Shown here piece after piece: positions 45,131 through 52,915 of a stretch of DNA of 52,915 bases (the first letter of the stretch is position 1; each line of letters begins with the position of its first letter). This DNA is from Mycobacterium sp. 1274756.6. GTDB lineage: Bacteria; Actinomycetota; Actinomycetes; Mycobacteriales; Mycobacteriaceae. The DNA lies in the NCBI RefSeq assembly GCF_001668625.1, contig NZ_LZLJ01000081.1, positions 1-52,915 on the forward strand, given 5' to 3'. The notes below the pieces were generated by a model. That model made no database searches and was not told the DNA's origin. It saw only the letters and a list, made by a program, of their open reading frames with translations. A program made the position numbers and the translations under genes.

Positions 45131-47745
45131 GCGCGCGAGCGCGATTCGACTTCTGCTCACCATTGACTCTGCTCCAGCAGTGGCACGGCCGCGCCGACGG
45201 TGCGGCGCTGCGCGAAGTCTTGCTCACCGGCTACACCCTCGATTTGTTATTTATCGAGCAGCGGGCAGTTGGGCTGGCGCGGGGAATGGGAGCGCGGGTG
45301 ACCATCCTCAGTGACGCCCACCACGCCGTCCACGACCCTGTGGATATTCGCCGTGCCGGTCGCGCATATCAGCACGGCTACGCCGCGTGTCACGGCGCAT
45401 TTCATCCGAAGCTGGCCGTTCTTGTGGGGGAGGACGACGTGTGGGCGGCCGTCGGCTCGGGTAATCCGACGACCGCCGGTTGGGGACATAACGATGAACT
45501 CTGGATCGTGGTTCGGGGGCAACGGTCGAAGGGCCCTGCAGCGTTGGCTGATCTTGCCGACTGGATGGCAGCGCTGGCCGGCCATCCCGCAGTGCACATG
45601 CCGAGCTGGATCGCCGTCACCGTGACGCAGATTGCGGACATGGTGCGCCCTGAGACCGTTGAGATCTCGGAGCTGTCGATCCTCGGAAATCTCGATCGTC
45701 CTATCCTCGACCAGCTGCCCAACCTTGCCGTCGATGCGCTCAGCGTCAGTGCACCATTCTTGGATCCCGATGCCGCGGCCCTCGCCGCTTTGGTCGCGCG
45801 TCTGCAGCCTAAGTCGCTGACTGTAGCGCTGCAACCACAGCTCGGCAGTTATGACGGTAGCGCGGTGGCCGCGGCGGCCCGGGATGTCGACGTCGTCGAG
45901 TACCGGTGGCTATCGGAACAGGGCGAACGCCTAAGCCACGGCAAGCTTGTTGAGTGGCGCACCAGAGAGTCGCTGACCGCGATGGTGGGCAGCCCAAACC
46001 TCAGTCGTGTCGCGTTGCTGCGCGCGACACGCCACGGGGGGAACTGTGAGCTCGCCGCTGTCAGCCCGGCCGGGGTGTCGCTGGTGCCTGAAGGTGTGGC
46101 GGCCGCGAAGTCGGACTTGCAGATGCGCTGCACGATTGCCGCCTCCGATGAGCGCGTCACCGCGGTGCTGACGTTGCTCGGAGCACGAGCCAGCGACACC
46201 GGAATCACAGTCGAGTTGATCTGCCGCGAGGTTGCCCGAATCACGCTGGAGATGGCCTCGACTGCTGCCCCGGGGCAGTGGCGTGCATACCATTCATTCG
46301 AGGTGATCAAAGAGGACTGCCACCGCGTGATCCAGGTTGAATTTCTGGCGCCGGAGCCGGCAGGCGCCGCTGTTCGGGCAACGACCAACATCGGTGACAA
46401 AACCGTGACCAGTTCGGTGGTGTTCCTCACCGATACCGCCGCCTGTCTACCGCGAACCGGCCAAGCCACGACGCCTCGGCTTACTCGCGACTACACGGAT
46501 GTCTTCACCGATGACGAGTTGCGCAACCGCTTCGAGAGCGACTTGCTGAAGTTGTTGCAGGCCAACTCCGTCCATCGACCGTCCCAGTCTTCGGGAACCT
46601 CCGCGCCGCGCGATGTAGCGGTGGACGACAACGACCGTTGGGGAGCGTGGCTGAACGATGTTGAGGCAGCATTGGGACCCGCCTTGACAACAGGGCTTTT
46701 CCCGGGATCGCTGGCGACGCTCCGAACTTCCAACTCGACCTGGGCGGTCGACTCCGCCGTCAGCGTGGATGCCGACGGACCTCTCGACGAGGAAAGCGAG
46801 GATGAAGGCGAGACGGCCGAAGACCTTTCGGATCGCCGGCCCACGCCGGATATTCCCGCCGAACAACGCCACCGGCTGCAGCTCTGGGCCCAGCGGCTGC
46901 GGCGGGGGGTCACTGCGACTCCTGCGCCAGCGGCCGAGCTTCGGATGTTGGTGCTGCAGCTGCACTTCGATCTACTCGCGGGCGGAGTATGGGGTCCGGA
47001 TAACGACGAGTGGGCCGACCAACTCGCTGACGTTCTCATCGCGACTCCACCGACTCCGGACGACAATCTGCCGGACAGGGCGGAGCCCTACGTCGGTGCC
47101 CTGATCGCTGTGGGGGTGGCGTTGCTTGCTCAGGGCGCGACGCTGCATGGGGGAGGCCCGCGCGACATCGTCCTGCAGCGGGCATGGCAGGCAGTTGGAG
47201 CCCTCGCCGCGGACGCCGACCCAGATCTCATCGATCGATACCTGTACCAACCATCGCAGTCTTTCAGTCGCGTCGCCGAGTGGCGCGACATCGAAACGTA
47301 CATCGAGCTTGCCAGCGCAGCTCGTGAGGATCCGCGCGCCGAGCTACTCGCCGCTTTCGAGGCGGAAGGGTTGGGCGCGGAAATAGACAGTGGCGCGTGG
47401 GTCGTCGACTGCGGCAGCGCGGCGCCTCGGCGTTACGCAGCCCGGATTGCGACACTCGTCGAACGCTACGACAGAATTTATGCCGTCGTTGCCCGAGGTG
47501 AGCGGGGAGCCTGTGTTCTATTGTGCGACAGCGGAACATACGCGTTAGCAGAAACGCAATCACAGGTATGGCGTGTCTTCGATCAGCCGTCGCCGTTGAG
47601 TACTCCGATGACGATGCTCGCGGAGGTACCTCGATCCGGTGAGCGCTATCCACGTGCAAGAGGTAAGTCGTTTCCCGAAGCCGTTGTGCAGCTGGCGAGC
47701 TCAATCGGGCTAGATGTGCAGATGGTTGTCGCTGCGCTAACCTGA
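45127..47745 (+). CDS. Phospholipase D-like (HKD) protein of the island, putative nuclease
   Basis: 872 residues. Two half-sites of the PLD superfamily are visible. The first is H93-x-K95 in FHPKLAVLV with GSGN at 110-113 and NDEL at 122-125. The second is H271-G-K273 in LSHGKLVEW with GSPN at 288-291 and NCEL at 306-309. This pairing with Ser/Asn and Glu residues is the pattern of PLD-type nucleases such as those in restriction and defence systems. Residues about 400-530 look like a beta-rich domain. An acidic linker (about 550-580, DEESEDEGE) leads to a helical C-terminal region of unknown type. No signal or membrane segment. GTG start inside the preceding stop. Nuclease action and defence role are inferences. 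Confidence 0.82.
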   Translation: MSARARFDFCSPLTLLQQWHGRADGAALREVLLTGYTLDLLFIEQRAVGLARGMGARVTILSDAHHAVHDPVDIRRAGRAYQHGYAACHGAFHPKLAVLVGEDDVWAAVGSGNPTTAGWGHNDELWIVVRGQRSKGPAALADLADWMAALAGHPAVHMPSWIAVTVTQIADMVRPETVEISELSILGNLDRPILDQLPNLAVDALSVSAPFLDPDAAALAALVARLQPKSLTVALQPQLGSYDGSAVAAAARDVDVVEYRWLSEQGERLSHGKLVEWRTRESLTAMVGSPNLSRVALLRATRHGGNCELAAVSPAGVSLVPEGVAAAKSDLQMRCTIAASDERVTAVLTLLGARASDTGITVELICREVARITLEMASTAAPGQWRAYHSFEVIKEDCHRVIQVEFLAPEPAGAAVRATTNIGDKTVTSSVVFLTDTAACLPRTGQATTPRLTRDYTDVFTDDELRNRFESDLLKLLQANSVHRPSQSSGTSAPRDVAVDDNDRWGAWLNDVEAALGPALTTGLFPGSLATLRTSNSTWAVDSAVSVDADGPLDEESEDEGETAEDLSDRRPTPDIPAEQRHRLQLWAQRLRRGVTATPAPAAELRMLVLQLHFDLLAGGVWGPDNDEWADQLADVLIATPPTPDDNLPDRAEPYVGALIAVGVALLAQGATLHGGGPRDIVLQRAWQAVGALAADADPDLIDRYLYQPSQSFSRVAEWRDIETYIELASAAREDPRAELLAAFEAEGLGAEIDSGAWVVDCGSAAPRRYAARIATLVERYDRIYAVVARGERGACVLLCDSGTYALAETQSQVWRVFDQPSPLSTPMTMLAEVPRSGERYPRARGKSFPEAVVQLASSIGLDVQMVVAALT

Positions 47746-48068
47746 GTATTCTCTTGGCCGCTAGCTCCCGATGGGCCCATCTGACTCCTCCGGGAGGAGG
47801 CACCACTCGGATGTGTTCCCGGGCGCTGCTCGTGGCAAAAAGGTGGCGGATAGCAGTGACACGTTGACTGTGCTCATTCCCCGGTAGTCGGACATTCGAC
47901 GGTCGGATCTTGCGCGACGGGCACCCTGGGAAATTGGGAACAGATTTGGGTACAAAACTCCGCAAAACAGTTGAAATCAGTACCGACCACGCAAACACCA
48001 TCGAACCCGTCAGACGCATGATTTGCATAAACGCGACACCGCTCACCCGGTGGAACGCCCATCCATCA
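47746..48068. other. Non-coding right end of the island
   Basis: 323 bp without a gene I can support. It contains a short CTCCTC-CGG-GAGGAG stem (about 47788-47802) that could end the operon. Then follows relatively AT-rich sequence (47936-48035) with repeated TTGGGA/TTGGGT units next to the right repeat. This is where an integrase gene and arm-type sites would normally lie. Confidence 0.5.
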
Positions 48069-48118
48069 GCTCATACCCCAGAGGGCGTAGGTTCGAACCC
48101 TGCCCCCGCTACTAGTGA
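48069..48118 (+). repeat. Right direct repeat (displaced tRNA-fMet 3' end)
   Basis: Matches 43137-43186 at 47 of 50 bases; the differences fall in the anticodon-stem part, the variable loop and the T-loop. It is only a tRNA 3' fragment, not a tRNA gene. The differences mean it has drifted, or came from a related but not identical host tRNA. Confidence 0.85.
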
Positions 48119-48122
48119 GAAG

Positions 48123-48147
48123 GGCCCCCGGAGGAAACGCCGGGGCC
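48123..48147 (+). terminator. Likely original tRNA terminator hairpin, now displaced
   Basis: GGCCCC-C-GG (48123-48131) pairs with CCGGGGCC (48140-48147) with one bulged C. It begins five bases after the right repeat, the position equal to the terminator at the left end. A T-containing stretch (TATTCCATTT) follows. Confidence 0.5.
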
Positions 48148-48258
48148 GTATTCCATTTGACGTCCGTCGTCTCCCGATCCATGTCGCAGCCCGGCGGGTT
48201 GTCCGATGTCGGCTAGACTCGTCCACGCGGCAACGTCGCCGCGGCGAAGGGAGCTGTC

Positions 48259-49218
48259 ATGGCCCGAGCATCGAGCGTGCCCACGCGATCCCCGATTGCC
48301 GCGATGCCGCCCGGCCGGCCGGTGATCGTCCGCGCCGCCGACGGCACCCGGTTGCACACCGAGGTTTTCGGCCCCCCGCACGGCTATCCGATCGTGCTAT
48401 CGCACGGCTTCGTCTGCGCGATCCGGTTCTGGGCCAATCAGATCGCCGATCTGTCGAAGGATTTCCGGGTCATCGCCTTCGACCACCGCGGCCACGGTCG
48501 CAGCGGGATGCCGCGACGGGGCGCCTATTCGCTCAACCACCTCGCCGCCGACCTCGACGCCGTGCTGGAGGCCACGCTGGACCCGGGCGAGCGGGCCGTG
48601 ATCGCCGGCCACTCGATGGGCGGCATCACCGTCGACGCCTGGTCGGCCCGCTACCGCCATCGGGTGGCGCACTACGCCGACGGGATCGCGCTGATCAACA
48701 CGACCACCGGCGACCTGCTGGACAAGATCGATCTGCTGCCGTTTCCGCGCCGGCTGGTGCCGACCCGGCGGTTGGCCGCCACCAACCTGATCCGCCTCAT
48801 CGGCGGGTTACCGGTGCCTCCGCCGCTGCGGATGCCGATCCGCCCGGTGGTGGCGATGATGGCGGCCGGCGCGGCCGCTGACCCCGTGGTCGCCGACTAC
48901 GTCTACGAGATGTTCGAGACCACGCCGCCGGCCGGGCGCGGTGGCTGTGCGCGCGCCCTCATCCGCGAACTGGGGCACACCTACATGAACCTGTCGGGGC
49001 TGACGGTGCCCACGCTGGTGATCGGCAGCCACCGGGACCGGCTCACCCCGATCAGCCAGTCCCGCCGCATCGCCGAGGACGTGCCCAACCTGTTCCGGCT
49101 CGTCGAGCTGGCCGGCGGGCACTGCTCACCGCTGGAACAACCGGCGGCGGTCAACGCCGAACTGCGCGCCCTGGTCGCTGCGGTGGCTACCGACCCGGTG
49201 CGGGAAGCCAGTTCCTAA
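48259..49218 (+). CDS. Alpha/beta-hydrolase
   Basis: A 319-residue alpha/beta-hydrolase. Nucleophile elbow GHSMGG (about residue 117-122), oxyanion region LSHGFVCAIRFW, DHRGHGRS, an acidic residue in VIGSHRDRLTP and the catalytic histidine in LAGGHCSPLE. These fit epoxide hydrolase/lipase-like enzymes; the substrate is unknown. ATG follows GGGAGCTG. It is the first gene right of the island. The gap before it (48148-48258) shows nothing. Confidence 0.88.
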   Translation: MARASSVPTRSPIAAMPPGRPVIVRAADGTRLHTEVFGPPHGYPIVLSHGFVCAIRFWANQIADLSKDFRVIAFDHRGHGRSGMPRRGAYSLNHLAADLDAVLEATLDPGERAVIAGHSMGGITVDAWSARYRHRVAHYADGIALINTTTGDLLDKIDLLPFPRRLVPTRRLAATNLIRLIGGLPVPPPLRMPIRPVVAMMAAGAAADPVVADYVYEMFETTPPAGRGGCARALIRELGHTYMNLSGLTVPTLVIGSHRDRLTPISQSRRIAEDVPNLFRLVELAGGHCSPLEQPAAVNAELRALVAAVATDPVREASS

Positions 49219-49231
49219 CCGGCGCAGCCGG

Positions 49232-50346
49232 TCAGGGCGCCACCGACAGCCAGTCGGCGAACCCGGACGGGTCGTGGCGGCCCAGCGCCCCGTGCTCATA
49301 GAGCCCCCAGCCCTCCACGGCCGGCCCGTCGCCGTCGCGGCAGACCGCGCGGCCGACATGGTCGATCACCCCGAACCCGGCGCGGGCGACGATGGCCGGG
49401 TCGGTCATGTCGTAGGTGAGCCGCTCGGTGAAGTTCTCGCCCTTCCACATCCCGTGCAGCCAATCGGGGTCGCCGCCGTAGCCGCCGCCGACGTGAATCG
49501 GCACCGGCAGTTTGGATTCCACCTCGATGCGCACCGGGGTGCCGTCGGGCCGGGTGGCCTCGATCGTGGCGCCGGTCGGGATCCGGGTGCCAGACCGGTA
49601 GGTGGTGCTGACCCGCGGCCAGCCCAGCTGCTCGACTCGGCCGTCGCGCCAGACCCGGGTGGCGTCGTTGAGAGTGCGGAACCCGTTGGGCTCCTCCTGG
49701 ATGATCAGCACGATCGCGAACTCGTCGAAGGCGACGGGCAGATACAGCCACCACATGCCCTCGAACGGCGGGTCGGCGGGCCGGCCGGCCGGCTCCGGTT
49801 CGCCCACCGGACGGATGCCCCAGGACCGGTCCCGCGAGCCGATCCAGGTTTGCGGGTCGACCGCGATCTCCTCCCCGTCGACCACGAGGTGCCCGCTCCA
49901 GGAGCCCAATTGGGCGAACCGCTGGGCGTCCAGGGTCACGCGCGTTCCGGACCGCAGCACATGGGGCTGCTCCTGGACGACATCGAACAGCCCCTGCCAG
50001 GTCAGGTCCGCCGCGATGCCCTCGGTCTCCTCCAGCACCACCCGCAGGGTGCGCAGCGGGTCGACGATCTCGATGCGGTAGTTGCCGACGTGCGGGTTGA
50101 GCCGGTCCTGGTCGATTCCGTCGGACAGGTGTACCGCGGTCTGGGTGTCGCCGCGGCGCACCAGAAAGAAGGCGTCCTTGACGCCGAGGTTGGGGTAGTA
50201 GCCCATGCCGGTGATCACGAAGATGTCGCCGGTGCGGTCGTGGGCGTTGAGATAGGAGCGGTCGTAGAAGTTGCGGTCGGAGGAGCCCGGCCAGGCGATC
50301 GGCTGGGACAGTTGGTGAACCGGGTATTCGTCGACTGGTCCGATCA

Positions 50347-50347
<1 letters not shown>
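49232..50347 (-). CDS. Conserved protein coupled to phosphotransferase, function unknown
   Basis: 371 residues, soluble, beta-rich, many Trp (DRSWGIRPVGEPEP, WWLYLPVAFDEFAIVL). I recall similar actinobacterial proteins encoded beside APH-like phosphotransferases, but I cannot name a family with confidence. The ATG at 50347 overlaps the stop of the phosphotransferase by one base (TGATG), indicating coupled translation and a shared pathway. The longer frame upstream is shadow. It is convergent with the hydrolase. Confidence 0.75.
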
Positions 50348-51517
<1,170 letters not shown>

Positions 51518-51529
51518 AGGAGTAGCGTT

Positions 51530-52132
51530 ATGAAAGCAGATGTGCGGCTCGATGGCAAGACCCCGACCGCGGGTCGCCCGCGCGATCCGCGCATCGACGC
51601 CGCGATCCTGCGTGCCACCACTGAACTGCTGGGCGAGGTCGGTTACACCAACCTGACGCTGGCCGGCGTCGCCGAGCGGGCCGGGACGACCAAGAGCGCG
51701 CTGTACCGGCGGTGGTCGAGCAAGGCCGAACTGGTGCACGAGGCCTCGTTCCCGGCGGAGACGACCGTGCTGGAGACGTCGACCGGCGACATCACCGCCG
51801 ACGTGCGCGCCATGATCGTCGCCGCGCGCGAGGTGTTCGCCAACCCGGTGGTGCGGGCGGCCCTACCGGGAGTGACCGCGGACATGTCGGTCGACCCCGA
51901 ACTGCACGCCCGGGTGCTGTCCCGGTTCGCCGAATCGTTCGATGCGGTGCGCAACTGGCTGCGCCAAGCGGTGGAACGCGGCGCGGTACGCCCCGACGTC
52001 GACCCGGACCGGCTGGTGGAGGTCATCGGCGGCGCCACGCTGCTTCGGGTGCTGGTCCGCCCGGACGACGAACTCGACGACGCCTGGGTGGATCAGACCA
52101 CCGCGATCGTGGTGCACGGTGTGATCACATAG
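51530..52132 (+). CDS. TetR-family transcription regulator
   Basis: A 200-residue regulator. The helix-turn-helix is in LAGVAERAGTTKSALYRRW (about 43-61), then a TetR C-terminal domain of the type found in many actinobacterial repressors. The ATG at 51530 follows AGGAGTAG, an excellent ribosome site; the frame upstream is antisense to the phosphotransferase gene. Likely autorepressor and repressor of the phosphotransferase operon through the palindrome upstream. Its stop is 4 bp before the PIG-L gene, so both are co-transcribed. Confidence 0.92.
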   Translation: MKADVRLDGKTPTAGRPRDPRIDAAILRATTELLGEVGYTNLTLAGVAERAGTTKSALYRRWSSKAELVHEASFPAETTVLETSTGDITADVRAMIVAAREVFANPVVRAALPGVTADMSVDPELHARVLSRFAESFDAVRNWLRQAVERGAVRPDVDPDRLVEVIGGATLLRVLVRPDDELDDAWVDQTTAIVVHGVIT

Positions 52133-52136
52133 TGCG

Positions 52137-52817
52137 GTGAGCACGATCGAACCGTTCCCGACCGATTGGCAGAGCGCCCTGGTGCTCGTGCCGCACCCCG
52201 ACGATCCCGAATACGGGCTGGCCGCCGCGGTGGCGAAATGGACCACCGCAGGCCGCACGGTCCGCTACGAGTTGGCCTGCCGCGGTGAGGCCGGCATCGA
52301 AGGCATGCCCCCCGAGCAGGCCGGCCCGATCCGGGAAGGCGAGCAACGTCGGTCGGCCGCCATCGTCGGCGTCGACCACGTCGAGTTCTGGGACTTTCCC
52401 GACAGCGCGATCCGCAACACCGCCGCGCTGCGCGACCGGATCGCCGACCGGATCAGCGCGCTGCGCCCCGATGTGGTGCTCTCCATCTACGGTGGCGGCG
52501 AATGGGGCCCGGGGATGCCCAACCAGCGTGACCACATGGAATTCGCGGCCGCGGTCACCGAGGCCTTCGACCTACTCGCCGACCCGCCCCGCTGGCTGTT
52601 CCAGTTCGGTCCCGACCCGACCCACATCGAAACGGTCGATGACTACCTCGAGGTGGCGGTGGACGCCCTTGCCGCCCATGAGAAATACCTGTCGGTGCTC
52701 GACCCCGACACCCCGGTGCGCGACCAGGCGGCCGCGGTGATCGAGATGACTGTCGGCACCGCCCCGCAAACCGGCGCCCGGGTGGTCGGGTTCATCCACC
52801 TGCGCGGCCCGGCCTGA
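52137..52817 (+). CDS. PIG-L family deacetylase
   Basis: A 226-residue LmbE/PIG-L-type zinc-dependent N-deacetylase. The zinc/catalytic motif PHPDDPEYG (about 18-26) is the family's PHPDDE with a Pro before the Glu, and a second ligand is in NQRDHMEFA. Relatives deacetylate GlcNAc-inositol (MshB) or mycothiol conjugates (Mca), but it is shorter than those, so the substrate is open. GTG start directly after the TetR stop, with no strong ribosome site of its own. Confidence 0.85.
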   Translation: MSTIEPFPTDWQSALVLVPHPDDPEYGLAAAVAKWTTAGRTVRYELACRGEAGIEGMPPEQAGPIREGEQRRSAAIVGVDHVEFWDFPDSAIRNTAALRDRIADRISALRPDVVLSIYGGGEWGPGMPNQRDHMEFAAAVTEAFDLLADPPRWLFQFGPDPTHIETVDDYLEVAVDALAAHEKYLSVLDPDTPVRDQAAAVIEMTVGTAPQTGARVVGFIHLRGPA

Positions 52818-52826
52818 GGCGCGACC

Positions 52827-52915
52827 TCAGTCCTGCTCCGGTGGGTCGGTGTCGCCGTGGAGGAGTTCGTCGGGGTGGTGGGCGTGGTTGGTTTGGGGTG
52901 GGTGGGTGCCGTCGG
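52827..52915 (-). CDS. Probable C-terminus of an HNH/13E12-type endonuclease (partial)
   Basis: The last 28 or so codons of a minus-strand frame read PPQTNHAHHPDELLHGDTDPPEQD before the TGA. A C-terminal 'TN-x-HHPExLL' followed by acidic residues is what I recall from mycobacterial DUF222/HNH (REP13E12-like) proteins. Too short to be sure. It is convergent with the PIG-L gene. Confidence 0.4.
   Translation of the reverse strand, partial: DGTHPPQTNHAHHPDELLHGDTDPPEQD

Larger units (their letters stand above)
43137..48118. mobile_element. 4.9-kb genomic island at the initiator tRNA 3' end
   Basis: Delimited by 50-bp direct repeats (43137-43186 and 48069-48118) that match at 47 of 50 positions; the left copy is the 3' part of the intact tRNA. 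The interior is visibly lower in GC (about 60 percent by eye against about 70 percent around) with ordinary rather than extreme third-codon GC. It carries one operon of two large genes and flanking non-coding ends. No integrase, excisionase or transposase is recognisable. It is therefore probably a decayed or satellite-type integrated element fixed in place. Confidence 0.8.

Noticed and set aside
48069..48118. Second tRNA gene
   Set aside because: Only the 3' 42 or so bases of the tRNA are present, with changes in the stem and T-loop; it is an attachment-repeat fragment.

Overview
The window is chromosomal DNA from a high-GC mycobacterium (Mycobacterium sensu lato). The evidence is the long run of genes whose products and order match the Mycobacterium tuberculosis segment from about Rv3224 down to Rv3193c. 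It includes mycobacterial hallmarks: SigH/RshA, TB7.3, PdtaS, WhiB1, FasR, MoeZ, AdnAB, UvrD2, WhiB7 and the 24-residue ribosomal protein bL37. Gene correspondences are from memory of those proteins, not from a search.

Layout. 1-2184: an alkane hydroxylase (alkB, cut by the window edge) and a short-chain dehydrogenase. 2282-5484: the redox-stress module sigH-rshA, bL37 on the other strand, the biotinyl protein TB7.3 and the sensor kinase pdtaS, ending in a strong hairpin. 5484-6984: whiB1 with an upstream CRP-like site, and a lipid kinase. 7145-10850: an ectABCD operon for ectoine and hydroxyectoine, placed between the Rv3218-like and Rv3217c-like genes. Its upstream region carries an ECF-type promoter match with the same geometry as the sigH promoter. 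10802-23027: a gpm2-entC-GNAT operon, parA, a beta-propeller lipid-anchored or membrane protein, rhlE, a ferritin-like protein, an MmpS-like protein, TB9.4, fasR, a DUF3152 metalloprotease-like protein, moeZ and a TIGR02569-type protein. 23034-34548: DNA repair and stress genes, namely an alkyltransferase-like protein, lipV, the adnA-adnB helicase-nuclease, a DoxX protein, a K+ channel, a mycoredoxin and uvrD2. The nudC gene expected between the channel and the mycoredoxin is missing. 34566-35218: whiB7 with its AT-rich promoter element, a leader peptide and a hairpin. 35225-43044: ABC1 kinase, an E1/cyclodehydratase-like protein, a zincin-like protein, a PDZ-Lon protease and a large UPF0182 membrane protein.

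The most unusual region is a 4.9-kb low-GC island (about 43187-48118) at the 3' end of the initiator tRNA gene. It is bounded by 50-bp direct repeats (47/50 identical), one of them the tRNA 3' half. It contains no recognisable integrase. Its only large genes are a coupled pair: a protein of at least 477 residues of unknown function, and an 872-residue protein with two phospholipase D (HKD-like) half-sites. This has the look of a compact, undescribed defence-type cassette; that function is an inference.

48259-52915: right of the island lies accessory chromosome. It holds an alpha/beta hydrolase, an unknown protein coupled to an APH-like phosphotransferase, a divergent TetR regulator with a palindromic operator, a PIG-L deacetylase, and the very end of what looks like an HNH/13E12-type endonuclease. 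No CRISPR array, rRNA or insertion sequence was seen.
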